DNA from: an uncultured Oscillospiraceae bacterium
Lineage (GTDB): Bacteria > Bacillota > Clostridia > Oscillospirales > Oscillospiraceae
DNA: 48,484 bases
Reading direction: 5' to 3'
NCBI GenBank assembly: GCA_910588635.1
Contig: CAJUPW010000020.1
Span: 1-48,484, forward strand
In this document: positions 31,280 through 40,802 of the stretch, piece by piece
Numbering within the stretch: position 1 is the stretch's first letter
Layout of the letters: every line of letters starts with the position of its first letter
Position numbers and translations under genes: made by a program
The notes under the pieces: model-generated
Told to the model about the DNA's origin: nothing
The model's input: the letters and a program-made list of their open reading frames with translations, nothing else
Databases searched by the model: none

Positions 31280-31330
31280 GATTAAAACTCCTTTTCAATA
31301 GCCGGTCCGGGTCCCCCGGACGCTGATGTG

Positions 31331-31360
31331 ATTATACTCTGAGAAAATATTCATCGTCAA
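31331..31360 (-). promoter_or_regulatory. Promoter of the amino acid ABC operon with repeats
   Basis: Minus strand: TTGACG (31360-31355), 18-bp spacer, TATAAT (31336-31331). AAATATTCA occurs at 31345-31353 and 31366-31374 (21-bp period, two helical turns) flanking the -35. The rest of 31280-31484 holds a GGGG/CCCC hairpin with a T-tract (31381-31402) and an inverted repeat GTAAAACG/CGTTTTAC (31405-31437); no gene is seen. Confidence 0.7.
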
Positions 31361-31484
31361 TAGATAAATATTCAAAATTTGGGGGCAGCTCCCCGTTTTT
31401 TTGTGTAAAACGCAAGGAACCTGGAGAAACGTTTTACGTCTATACAGAAGAGATTAAAAATTTTTTAAAGTTGCCCCGTCCCCC

Positions 31485-31512
31485 TTGCATTTTTTCGGGA
31501 AATTGGTATGCT
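31485..31512 (+). promoter_or_regulatory. Promoter of the LTA-synthase-like gene
   Basis: TTGCAT (31485-31490), 16-bp spacer, TATGCT (31507-31512) preceded by TGG. It overlaps an in-frame ATG at 31508, which therefore cannot be the start codon if this promoter is used. Confidence 0.6.
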
Positions 31513-31558
31513 GGGTATTGACTGTTCAGACCCTAGGAAAGGACGTGGAAAAGAGACC

Positions 31559-33376
31559 ATGAGCGCGCTGCACGATCCGTCCCGCCGCCTCCTCCGGGAT
31601 GTGACGGAGTCCCCGGGCAAATGGGCCTCCCGGCTGGTGTTTCTGCTGGGGCCCTGGGTGTGCCTGTGGATGGTGGAAATTTTAAACGAAAACAACGTGT
31701 TCAAGGACCTGGCCGCCTGGCAGGTGCTGATGAACATGGTTTTTTATTACTGCATCTTCATCGCCCTGCGGCTGATTCTGGGCCGGAACCGGCGCTCAGC
31801 GGCGGCGGCGGCCTGTCTCTGCTTCCTCTTTGGGCTGGTGAACCACTACGTTCTGCGCTTCCGGGGCCGCATTCTCTTCCCGGCGGACATCACCGGATGG
31901 CGCACCGCCGCCAATGTGGCGGGGGGCTTCGACTACTCGGCGGACACATACATCACCCAGGCCGCCATCCTGCTGGCCGCATATCTGGCGCTGGCGTTCT
32001 TCTGTACGCCCCAGAAAAAACGGGCCAGGATTCCCGCCCTGGGCGCGGTGGCCCTGTGGGGGACCATGATCTGCTACTGCTACGCCTTCTTCTGTACCGG
32101 GATGCTCCCCGCCCTGGACATCTACACCCAGCAGTGGGTCACCCAGCGCAACGGATTTTTACTCAACTTTTCCATCGCTCTGCGCTACTCCTCGGTGGAT
32201 AAGCCGGAGGGGTACTCCAAGGACACGGTGCTGGAGCTGATGGAGCAGTACCCCGGCGTCCCCGCCCAGGAGGAAAAAAAGCCGGTAAATATCGTGGTGG
32301 TGATGAACGAGTCCTTCGGCGACCTGACCATCTTCGACGGCCTGAACGCCTCGGAGGACCCCACCCCCTTCCTCCACTCCCTGGAGGAGAACACCATCAA
32401 AGGCTGGATGTACTCCTCGGTCACCGGGGGCGGCACCGCCACCATTGAGTTTGAGTATCTCACCGGCTTCACCAGCCTGTTCCAGCCGCCCCACACCGTG
32501 GCCTATCAGCTCTATGTGGAGGAGGGCATGCCCTCCCTGGCCGCCCTGGCGGGCAGCCAGGGCTACGCCACGACGGCCTTCCACCCCTACAAGTCCTCGG
32601 GCTGGAACCGGGTGCTGGCCTACCAGTATCTGGACTTCGACCGGCAGATGTACGAGGAGGATGTGCCCAGCCCCTACATCATCCGCAGCTACATCTCTGA
32701 CAAGTCGGACTATGAGATGATCTGCAAATCTACCGAAGAGGAGAGCAGCAGCTTTTTCTTCAACGTCACTATGCAGAACCACAGCGGCTACGCCCAGGGG
32801 TGGTACAACCTGCCCCGGCACATTCAGCTTCCCAACAGCCTGAAGGCGGCCGACCGGACGGCGGAACAGTTCCTGGACCTGATGAAGGAGAGCGACCTGG
32901 CCCTGGAGGAGCTGATTACTTACTACAGCCAGTGCGGGGAGCCCACCCTGGTGGTCTTTTTCGGCGACCACCAGCCTCCCCTCACCAACGCCTTCTATGA
33001 GGAGCTGTACGGCAAGAAGCTGTCTGAGCGGACCACCGAGGAGGTGCTCCGGCAGTACGCCGTCCCCTTCTTCATCTGGGCCAACTACGACATTGAGGAG
33101 CGTCAGGACGTGGTTATCAGCCCCAACTTCCTGGGGGTGCTTACCGCCCAGGTAGCCGGACTGCCCCTCACCGGCTATATGGAATTTCTGGCCGACCTGT
33201 ATGAGGTGATGCCCGCCATCACCCCCGTGGGCTTCGTCACCGCCGACGGCCAGTTTTTGAAAAAGTCCGAGCTGAACCAGGAGCAGAAGGACTGGCTGTG
33301 GAAGTATGAGGTGCTCAACTACTGCGGCATGGTGGACCTCTTTGACGAGGCCCGGCCCATGTTCTGTACCGACTGA
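31559..33376 (+). CDS. LTA synthase family protein (sulfatase-fold, membrane)
   Basis: A 605-aa protein with about five N-terminal TM segments (up to about residue 185) and an extracellular alkaline-phosphatase/sulfatase-fold domain. Metal and nucleophile sites fit the LtaS family: NIVVVMNESFGD (first Glu), GGGTATIEFEYLTG with the Thr nucleophile, the middle FHPYKSSGWNR, and FFGDHQPP (Asp-His pair). LtaS-type enzymes move glycerol-phosphate from phosphatidylglycerol to a glycan or glycolipid. True LTA synthase or a phosphoglycerol transferase for another polymer (for example modifying a beta-glucan) are both possible. I start it at the ATG 31559, not 31508, because of the promoter; its ribosome site (GGAAAAGAG) is weak. 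Confidence 0.88.
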   Translation: MSALHDPSRRLLRDVTESPGKWASRLVFLLGPWVCLWMVEILNENNVFKDLAAWQVLMNMVFYYCIFIALRLILGRNRRSAAAAACLCFLFGLVNHYVLRFRGRILFPADITGWRTAANVAGGFDYSADTYITQAAILLAAYLALAFFCTPQKKRARIPALGAVALWGTMICYCYAFFCTGMLPALDIYTQQWVTQRNGFLLNFSIALRYSSVDKPEGYSKDTVLELMEQYPGVPAQEEKKPVNIVVVMNESFGDLTIFDGLNASEDPTPFLHSLEENTIKGWMYSSVTGGGTATIEFEYLTGFTSLFQPPHTVAYQLYVEEGMPSLAALAGSQGYATTAFHPYKSSGWNRVLAYQYLDFDRQMYEEDVPSPYIIRSYISDKSDYEMICKSTEEESSSFFFNVTMQNHSGYAQGWYNLPRHIQLPNSLKAADRTAEQFLDLMKESDLALEELITYYSQCGEPTLVVFFGDHQPPLTNAFYEELYGKKLSERTTEEVLRQYAVPFFIWANYDIEERQDVVISPNFLGVLTAQVAGLPLTGYMEFLADLYEVMPAITPVGFVTADGQFLKKSELNQEQKDWLWKYEVLNYCGMVDLFDEARPMFCTD

Positions 33377-33382
33377 CCTGTA

Positions 33383-33413
33383 AGGCCCGCCCTTTGGGCG
33401 GGCCTCCCTTTTT
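33383..33413 (+). terminator. Terminator after the LTA-synthase-like gene
   Basis: Arms 33383-33392 and 33396-33405 (10 bp, 3-nt loop) followed by CCCTTTTT, 7 bp beyond the stop codon. Confidence 0.85.
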
Positions 33414-33454
33414 GGGCGCATTTTTTCTCCTCCCGCCGCATACCAGTCTCTTAA

Positions 33455-33481
33455 GGCCGCCCCGCCGCAGGCGGGACGGCC
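33455..33481 (+). repeat. Hairpin with GCA loop in the AGCS gene leader
   Basis: A 12-bp stem with one mismatch (33455-33466 with 33470-33481). Core CCGCC-GCA-GGCGG is the same as in the first ffh-rpsP hairpin (27519-27533). It ends 12 bp before the ribosome site, so it may affect translation of the symporter. Confidence 0.55.
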
Positions 33482-33505
33482 CATCCTGCTTCGAGGTGAT
33501 ATGCG

Positions 33506-34900
33506 GTGGCGTTTCTGGCGCGTACAGCGGACTTTTTGTGGAATCCCTGGCTTCTGGGGCTGTTTCTGGTGACAGGGCTGGTGTATTCTGCGGGCTCGGG
33601 CTGGTTTCAAATCTTCGGATTCCGCACCTGGTGGCGCTCCACCGCCGGGTCGCTGCTCCGGCGGCGGGAGAAACGGGCGGACGGCCTGTCCCCTCTCCAG
33701 GCCCTGGCCACCGCCCTGGCCTCCACCATGGGCACCGGCTCCATTGCCGGGGTGGCGGCAGCCCTCACCCTGGGCGGGCCGGGGTCGGTGTTCTGGATGT
33801 GGGTGTCCGCCCTGCTGGGCATGATGACCGGCTGCGGTGAAAAGCTGCTGGCCGTCAAGTACCAGCAGTCGGGCCCCGACGGCGCCCTTCGCGGCGGCCC
33901 CATGTATTACATCCGGGACGGCCTGGGCTCTCCTTTTCTGGCCGCCTGCTTCTGTCTGGCCTGCATCCCCGCCACCCTAGTGGGAGGAAATCTCATTCAG
34001 TCCTCTTCCATCGCTGCCAGCCTGGAGGCCGCTTTCCATCTGCCCCGCCTGCCTGTGGGCATCGTTACCACTCTGCTCGCCGCCCTGGTGATGACAGGGG
34101 GCGTGGGCCGCATCGCCGCGGTGTCCTCCGCTCTGGTGCCCGCTATGGCGCTGCTCTATCTGGGCAGCGGCGGAGCGGTGCTGCTGCTCCATTGGGGCAG
34201 GGTTCCCCACGCCCTGGGACTGATCTTTTCTCACGCCCTCTCCCCCGCGGCGGCGGCGGGGGGCGCCGCCGGCTGGACGGTGTCCGCCGCGCTCCGGCAC
34301 GGGGTGGCCAGAGGGGTGTTCACCAACGAGGCAGGGCTAGGCGCCTCCGCCATGGCCCACGGGGCCGCCCAGACCGACTGTCCTGCACGACAGGGGATGT
34401 GGGGCATCTTTGAGGTCTTTGTATCCACGCTGGCGGTGTGTACCGTCACCGCCCTGGCCGTCCTGGTCAGCGGCCTCCCCCTCTCCCCCGCCGGGCTGAC
34501 CGGCGCCCCCCTCACCGCCGCCGCCTTCGGCTCCTCTTTGGGCCAGGCCGGCCAGGCCGTGGTGGCAGCGGCGCTGCTGCTCTTCGCCTTCTCCTCCATC
34601 CTAGGGTGGAGCTACTACGGGGAACAGTGCCTTTTCTTCCTTTTTTTTGAAAAAGGAGGGAAGCGAAAGAACGCTTCCCCTGTTTTGACATTGGACCGAT
34701 CCGTTTTTTTATACCGTTTCGCCTTTCTGGGCTGCACCTTGCTGGGGGCGGTGTGGCAAGGGAACAGCCTGTGGCAGCTGGTGGACCTGTGCAGCGCCCT
34801 GATGGCCCTTCCAAACCTGACGGCCCTGCTGTTCCTTGCGCCCCAGGCGCTTAGAGATCTGCGCCGCCGGCCGGCCGGAAGAAAACCGGCCGTGAAGTAA
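33506..34900 (+). CDS. Alanine/glycine:cation symporter (AGCS family)
   Basis: A 464-aa sodium-coupled amino acid symporter with about 11 TM segments. AGCS landmarks: LATALASTMGTGSIAGVAAALTLGGPG (about 66), GEKLLAVKYQ, GGPMYYI, VFTNEAGLGASAMAHGAAQTD (about 271), and SSILGWSYYGEQ (about 368). After GEQCL the usual sequence goes straight to the next TM helix; here an extra stretch of about 16 residues rich in Lys, Phe and Asn (FEKGGKRKNASPVLTLD) interrupts it, encoded by AT-rich DNA holding a perfect hairpin (34658-34679). It starts with GTG at 33506, 5 nt after GAGGTGAT. Confidence 0.92.
   Translation: MAFLARTADFLWNPWLLGLFLVTGLVYSAGSGWFQIFGFRTWWRSTAGSLLRRREKRADGLSPLQALATALASTMGTGSIAGVAAALTLGGPGSVFWMWVSALLGMMTGCGEKLLAVKYQQSGPDGALRGGPMYYIRDGLGSPFLAACFCLACIPATLVGGNLIQSSSIAASLEAAFHLPRLPVGIVTTLLAALVMTGGVGRIAAVSSALVPAMALLYLGSGGAVLLLHWGRVPHALGLIFSHALSPAAAAGGAAGWTVSAALRHGVARGVFTNEAGLGASAMAHGAAQTDCPARQGMWGIFEVFVSTLAVCTVTALAVLVSGLPLSPAGLTGAPLTAAAFGSSLGQAGQAVVAAALLLFAFSSILGWSYYGEQCLFFLFFEKGGKRKNASPVLTLDRSVFLYRFAFLGCTLLGAVWQGNSLWQLVDLCSALMALPNLTALLFLAPQALRDLRRRPAGRKPAVK
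34658..34679 (+). repeat. Perfect 8-bp hairpin inside the AGCS coding region
   Basis: GGGAAGCG (34658-34665) and CGCTTCCC (34672-34679), 6-nt loop, followed by CTGTTTT. It looks like a terminator, yet the reading frame passes through. The surrounding 34630-34715 is AT-rich, unlike the gene around it. Confidence 0.6.
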
Positions 34901-34919
34901 AGAAAATGGAAAAACCCTA

Positions 34920-34948
34920 TTGACAGCTCCGGGAAATTTGCCTATCAT
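34920..34948 (+). promoter_or_regulatory. Promoter of acpP
   Basis: TTGACA (34920-34925), exactly 17 bp, TATCAT (34943-34948). The transcript would start about 40 bp before the acpP ATG. Confidence 0.8.
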
Positions 34949-34995
34949 AGGGACAGCAATATGCGCAGGCACAAAATTAAAAGGAGCGACTTGAT

Positions 34996-35229
34996 ATGAT
35001 CTTTGAAAAGCTGGCTGCCCTGATTGCCGAGCAATTCAATGTGGACGCAGATACCATTACCATGGAAACCTCTTTTACCGACGACCTGAACGCCGACTCT
35101 GTGGACATTGTGGACCTGTCCATGGCCCTGGAGGAGGAGTTCGGCATTGAGGAGCTGGGCGAGGAGGAGGCCTCCTCCATCTCCACTGTGGGCGACCTTG
35201 TCCGCTTCCTCCAGAATAAAATTGACTGA
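34996..35229 (+). CDS. acpP: Acyl carrier protein
   Basis: A 77-aa acidic four-helix protein with the phosphopantetheine attachment motif ADSVD (Ser about 36), preceded by DDLN. It carries growing acyl chains in fatty acid synthesis. AAAAGGAGC lies before the ATG. The order acpP-rnc is conserved in Firmicutes, although the usual smc and ftsY do not follow here. Confidence 0.97.
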   Translation: MIFEKLAALIAEQFNVDADTITMETSFTDDLNADSVDIVDLSMALEEEFGIEELGEEEASSISTVGDLVRFLQNKID

Positions 35230-35250
35230 CGTAATTCACAAAAGCTTGAC

Positions 35251-35276
35251 GGAACTCCGCTTGAAGGCGGAGTTCC
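35251..35276 (+). terminator. Hairpin between acpP and rnc (likely partial terminator)
   Basis: A 10-bp perfect stem (35251-35260 with 35267-35276) and 6-nt loop but only a weak T-tail (ACTATTTC). It may reduce read-through from the abundant acpP message into rnc. Confidence 0.55.
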
Positions 35277-35331
35277 ACTATTTCAGAACCTGCCGGCGTA
35301 CAAAGCCGCGGCGGGCTTCAAGGAGTTTGCC

Positions 35332-36003
35332 ATGATAACTTTGGAAGAAAAATTGGGCTATACCTTTCAGGACCCTTCCCTGTTGGAAAATGCCCTTACC
35401 CACAGCTCCCGGGCCAACGAGAGCCGGGGTAAGCTGCACAGCAACGAGCGGCTGGAATTTCTGGGGGACTCCATCCTGGGCATGGTGGTGGCCGACCACC
35501 TCTACCGCAACCACCCTGACCTGCCCGAGGGGGACCTGACCCGCACACGGGCGGCTCTGGTATGCGAGGAGAGCCTAGTGGAGGTGGCCCATGAGCTGGG
35601 TCTGGGAGAGTATCTCCGTCTGGGCAAAGGGGAGAGCGCCGGCGGCGGCCGGGAACGGCCCTCCATCCAGGCCGACGCGGTGGAGGCTGTCTTGGCCGCC
35701 ATCTATCTGGACGGAGGCATCGGCTCGGCCCGAAAGTTCATCCAGAAATATATCCTCAGCCGGGAGGTAGCCGGACTCACCAAGCCACGGGACCACAAGA
35801 CCGCCCTCCAGGAGCTGGTTCAGCGGGAGAGCGGCCAGGTTCTGCAGTACCGCCTGACCGGCGAGGAGGGTCCCGACCACAACAAACGCTTTTTTGTGGA
35901 GGTCATCCTCAACGGCCGGTCCGTCGGCTCCGGCTCGGGCCACAGCAAAAAGGAGGCTGAACAGATGGCCGCCGCCGCCGCCATCGAGGCACTGACAAAA
36001 TAA
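35332..36003 (+). CDS. rnc: Ribonuclease III
   Basis: A 223-aa double-strand-specific endonuclease that processes rRNA precursors and structured mRNAs. The catalytic signature NERLEFLGDSILGMVVADHL (about 38-57) with its Glu and Asp residues, and the later DAVEAVLAAIYLDGG (about 113) are intact. The C-terminal dsRNA-binding domain (DHKTALQELVQ...GSGHSKKEAEQMAAAAAIEAL) is complete. AAGGAG precedes the ATG. Confidence 0.98.
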   Translation: MITLEEKLGYTFQDPSLLENALTHSSRANESRGKLHSNERLEFLGDSILGMVVADHLYRNHPDLPEGDLTRTRAALVCEESLVEVAHELGLGEYLRLGKGESAGGGRERPSIQADAVEAVLAAIYLDGGIGSARKFIQKYILSREVAGLTKPRDHKTALQELVQRESGQVLQYRLTGEEGPDHNKRFFVEVILNGRSVGSGSGHSKKEAEQMAAAAAIEALTK

Positions 36004-36010
36004 ATCGTAA

Positions 36011-36039
36011 GAGGCTCCCCGTCCGGGGAGCCTCTTTTT
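36011..36039 (+). terminator. Terminator after rnc
   Basis: A 10-bp perfect stem (36011-36020 with 36025-36034), GTCC loop, TTTTT. Confidence 0.9.
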
Positions 36040-36057
36040 CATAAAAGTACAATTTTT

Positions 36058-36094
36058 CAGGCATTTCCCCGCCCGAGGGGCGGGGAAATGCCTG
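36058..36094. repeat. 17-bp perfect palindrome between convergent rnc and Sel1 genes
   Basis: Arms 36058-36074 and 36078-36094, GAG loop. Core TTTCCCCGCC/GGCGGGGAAA recurs at 45188-45218 and, decayed, near 25630-25650. No strong T-tract on either side, so it may be a REP-like palindrome rather than a plain terminator. Confidence 0.6.
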
Positions 36095-36111
36095 TTAAAT
36101 CGGTATCAGTA

Positions 36112-39100
36112 TTATTTTTTGAAGAACCCAAACAGTCCGCCCTTCCTGGGCTTCTCCTTGGGGGGCTGGGGAGCGGGCGCGGGCGCGGCCGGCGGCACAT
36201 AGGTGTAGGCGCCGGCGGGGCGGGGCTGGCCTTTCAGCCGGGCGACGGCCTCCTGAGCGCTCTTGTACCCCTTGTCGGCGGCCTCCTGGTAATACTCCAA
36301 GGCCTTTTCCAGATCGGCCTGGACGCCGTTGCCCTCCTCGTAGCACTCCCCCAACAGGAACAACGCCCGGGACTGACCCCGGTCGGCGGCTTTCCGGAAC
36401 CATATGACCGCCTCCGCCTCGTCCTCCTCCACGCCGATGCCGGTGTAGTAGCAGTAGCCCAGGTTGCACATGGCGGTGACGTTGCCGTTATCGGCGGCCT
36501 GGCGGTAGTATTCGGTGGCCTTCAATTTATCCTCCGCCACGCCCCGGCCCGTCTCATAGCACAGGCCCAGCATGCACTGGCCACGGGAATTGCCCTGTTC
36601 GGCCGCCTCGGAGAACCAGTAGAATGCCTGATCGTCGTCCTTCTGGATGCCGATGCCCTCGTAGTAGCAGTAGCCCAGGTTGCACTGGGCGCGGGACAGC
36701 CCCCGCTGGGCCGCCTGGCGGTACAGCTCCACCGCGTGCCCCTTGTCCTCGGGCACACCCTGGCCCAGCTCGTAGCACAGGCCCAGGGAGCAGGTGCCGG
36801 CAGCGCTCCCGTTCTCGTGGGCCTGCTGGTACAGCTCTACTGCCTTTTGGATGTCCTCCGCCACGCCGTAGCCGTTCTCATAGCACTCGCCCAGCAGGTA
36901 CAGCGCCCGGGGATAGCCCTGGTCGGCCGCCCTCTCAAACCACCGGAAAGCCTCGTCGTTATTCTCCTCCACGCCGATCCCCTGGTAGTAGCAGTAGCCC
37001 AGATTGCACTGGGCACGGGCGTGGCCCTGCCGGGCCGCCTGGCGGTACAGCTCCACCGCCCGCTTCTTGTCCATCTCCACGCCGGCGCCCAGCTCATAGC
37101 ACAGCCCCAGAGAGCAGATGGCAGGGGGATAGCCCTCGTCCGCCGCCCGGCGGTACCACTCCGCCGCTTTGGCGTCGTCCCGCTGGATACCGTAGCCGTT
37201 CTCACAGCACTCTCCCATCAGGCTCATAGCCCGGGGATAACCCCGCTCGGCAGCTCTGGAGAACCACCTCACCGCCTCGTCGTTGTTCTCCTCCACGCCG
37301 ATGCCCCGGTAGTAGCAGTAGCCCAGGTTGCACTGGGCGCGGACCAGTCCCTGTTCCGCCGCCTGACGGTACAGCTCCACCGCGCGGGCCTTGTCCTCCT
37401 CCACGCCGTCGCCGTACTCGTAGCACACGCCCAAGGCGCAGGTGGCGGGGACATAGCCCGCCTCGTGGGACTTCCGGTACAGCTCCACCGCGCGCTTCTG
37501 GTCCTTTTCCACCCCGTAGCCGTTCTCATAGCACTCACCCAGCAGCTGCTGGGCACGGGGGTAGTCCTGCTCGGCCGCCCTGGCAAACCACTTCACCGCC
37601 TCGGCGTCGTCCTCCTTCACGCTGATGCCCTGATAGTAGAAAAAGCCCAAATTGCACTGGGCGCGGGGGTAGCCCCGCTCGGCGGCCTTGAGGTAGAGCT
37701 CCCGGGCCTTGTCCTTGTCCTCCTCCACCCCCTGGCCCAGCTCGTAGCACAGACCCAAGGCGCACATGCCGGGCACATGACCCTTGTCGCTGGACTGCTG
37801 ATAGAGCTGGAACGCCTTATCAACATCCCGCTCCACGCCGTAACCCCGGTCATAGCACTCACCCAGCAGCATCAGCGCCCGGGGATATCCCTCCTCGGCA
37901 GCCTTGGAAAACCACTCCACCGCCTGGGCGTTGTCCTCCTCCACTCCGATGCCCTGGTAGTAACAGAAGCCCAGGTTGCACTGCGCCCGGGTGTCCCCCT
38001 TCTCGGCGGCCTGGCAGTACAGCTCCACCGCGCGGGCCTTATCCTCCTCCACGCCGGTGCCCAGCTCGTAGCAAAGGCCCAGAGCGCAGGTGGCGGGAGG
38101 ATAGCCCGCCTCATGGGCCCTGGTGTACCACTCCACCGCCTTGTCGATGTCTCGCTGGGCGCCGTAGCCGTTTTCATAGCACTCGGCCAGCAGCTGCATG
38201 GCCCGGGGATAGCCCTGGTCCGCCGCCTTGGCAAACCACTGGAAGGCCTCGTCGTTGCTCTCCTCCACCCCGATGCCGGTGTAGTAGCAGAAACCCAGAT
38301 TGCACTGGGCGCGGGGCATTCCCCGCTCGGCGGCCTTGCGGTACAGCTCCACCGCACGGGCCTTGTCCTCCTCCACCCCCTGGCCCAGCTCGTAGCACAG
38401 GCCCAGAGAGCACCACGCGGAAACATACTCCTTGTCCGCCGCCCCCTGGTAGAGCCTGACGGCCCGGTCGTAATTCTGTTCCACGCCGCAGCCCCGGTCG
38501 TAGCACTCCCCCAGCAGGAACATAGCCCGGGGATACTCCCGCTCGGCGGCCTTTTCAAACCATTCCACCGCGCGGGCCGGGTCCTCTTCCACGCCGATGC
38601 CTATGTAGTAGCAGAAGCCCAGGTTGCACATGGCCGGGGGGAAGCCCTGGTCGGCCGCCTCCCGGTACAGCTCCGCGGCGCGGGCCTTGTCCTCCTCCAC
38701 GCCGGTGCCCGACTCGTAGCACAGCCCCAGGGTGCAGGCTCCGTCAGGGTAGCCCTGGTCGTAGGCGGCCCGGTAGAGCTCCAGCGCCTTGTCGATGTCC
38801 TTCTCCACGCCGTAGCCGTTCTCGAAGCACTCCCCCATCAGCACCTGGGCCCGGGGGTAACCCTGCTGGGCCGCCTTGGCGAACAGCTCCGCCGCCGCCT
38901 CGTTGTTCTCCTCAAACCAGATACCCTGGTAGTAGAAATACCCCAGATTGCACTGGGCGGGAGCGTAGTCCTGGTCAGCCCCCTCCTGGTAGAGCTCGGC
39001 CGCCCGGCCCTTGTCCATCTCCACCCCGTGGCCCAGCTCGTAGCAAAGGCCCAGCTCGGTGATGGCGGGGGGATAGCCCTCCTCCGCCGCCGCCGTGAAC

Positions 39101-39444
39101 AGCTCGGCCGCCCGGACCATGTCTTTGTCCGTGCCCACCTCCCGGCTGTAGCACAGTCCCAGATAGTATTGGGCGGCGATGCTGCCCCCCTCGGCGGCCC
39201 GGCCAAACCACTCGAAGGCCTTCTCCCCGTCCTTGGGGGCTCCGTCCTCTCCGTAGTAGTAGCTGCGGCCCAGACGGTACTGAGCGTCCAGGTCGCCCTC
39301 CTCGGCGGACGCCTCCAAGGCTTTCAGGTCCTCCTGCTTCTTTTCCGCCATGTCGTTCAGGCTGCTCATCAGCTTGGGGTCAATATAGATCATCATGGAA
39401 TCCTGGTCAAAAGACTCATAACTCCTGTTCTGTTCGTCAGCCAT
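36112..39444 (-). CDS. Giant Sel1-repeat protein (28 repeats, 108-aa super-repeat)
   Basis: A 1110-aa protein without signal peptide. After an acidic N-terminus (1-55) come 28 Sel1-like repeats of 36 aa (about 55-1065) and a Pro/Ala-rich tail ending KGGLFGFFKK. Sel1 repeats are TPR-like helical hairpins that stack into a solenoid and scaffold other proteins. Repeats fall in three types in strict rotation: A (LGLCYELGxGVEEDK), B (CNLGYCYYxGIGVEE) and C (LLGECYENGYGVEKD). The ABC block of 108 aa (324 bp) occurs seven times in full (repeats 3-23), then A-B-A-B-C. Most repeats carry one or two Cys, so a reduced cytosol is implied. It lies 50 bp after rpoD without a terminator, so probably in the dgt-dnaG-rpoD operon. 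AAGGAGTG precedes the ATG. Function unknown. Confidence 0.93.
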   Translation of the reverse strand: MADEQNRSYESFDQDSMMIYIDPKLMSSLNDMAEKKQEDLKALEASAEEGDLDAQYRLGRSYYYGEDGAPKDGEKAFEWFGRAAEGGSIAAQYYLGLCYSREVGTDKDMVRAAELFTAAAEEGYPPAITELGLCYELGHGVEMDKGRAAELYQEGADQDYAPAQCNLGYFYYQGIWFEENNEAAAELFAKAAQQGYPRAQVLMGECFENGYGVEKDIDKALELYRAAYDQGYPDGACTLGLCYESGTGVEEDKARAAELYREAADQGFPPAMCNLGFCYYIGIGVEEDPARAVEWFEKAAEREYPRAMFLLGECYDRGCGVEQNYDRAVRLYQGAADKEYVSAWCSLGLCYELGQGVEEDKARAVELYRKAAERGMPRAQCNLGFCYYTGIGVEESNDEAFQWFAKAADQGYPRAMQLLAECYENGYGAQRDIDKAVEWYTRAHEAGYPPATCALGLCYELGTGVEEDKARAVELYCQAAEKGDTRAQCNLGFCYYQGIGVEEDNAQAVEWFSKAAEEGYPRALMLLGECYDRGYGVERDVDKAFQLYQQSSDKGHVPGMCALGLCYELGQGVEEDKDKARELYLKAAERGYPRAQCNLGFFYYQGISVKEDDAEAVKWFARAAEQDYPRAQQLLGECYENGYGVEKDQKRAVELYRKSHEAGYVPATCALGVCYEYGDGVEEDKARAVELYRQAAEQGLVRAQCNLGYCYYRGIGVEENNDEAVRWFSRAAERGYPRAMSLMGECCENGYGIQRDDAKAAEWYRRAADEGYPPAICSLGLCYELGAGVEMDKKRAVELYRQAARQGHARAQCNLGYCYYQGIGVEENNDEAFRWFERAADQGYPRALYLLGECYENGYGVAEDIQKAVELYQQAHENGSAAGTCSLGLCYELGQGVPEDKGHAVELYRQAAQRGLSRAQCNLGYCYYEGIGIQKDDDQAFYWFSEAAEQGNSRGQCMLGLCYETGRGVAEDKLKATEYYRQAADNGNVTAMCNLGYCYYTGIGVEEDEAEAVIWFRKAADRGQSRALFLLGECYEEGNGVQADLEKALEYYQEAADKGYKSAQEAVARLKGQPRPAGAYTYVPPAAPAPAPQPPKEKPRKGGLFGFFKK

Positions 39445-39494
39445 AGCGATTCACTCCTTCTTCTATCTGTGTCAGTAAATTCTTTATGCGGCCG

Positions 39495-40798
<1,304 letters not shown>

Positions 40799-40802
<4 letters not shown>

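Noticed and set aside
31508..31558. Extra 17 N-terminal residues of the LTA-synthase-like protein from the ATG at 31508
   Set aside because: That ATG lies in the -10 box of the likely promoter and has no ribosome site; 31559 is preferred.
36112..39444. Tandem repeats first considered as a CRISPR-like or satellite array
   Set aside because: The 324-bp repeats are coding (Sel1 triplets), diverged at third positions and lack spacers.
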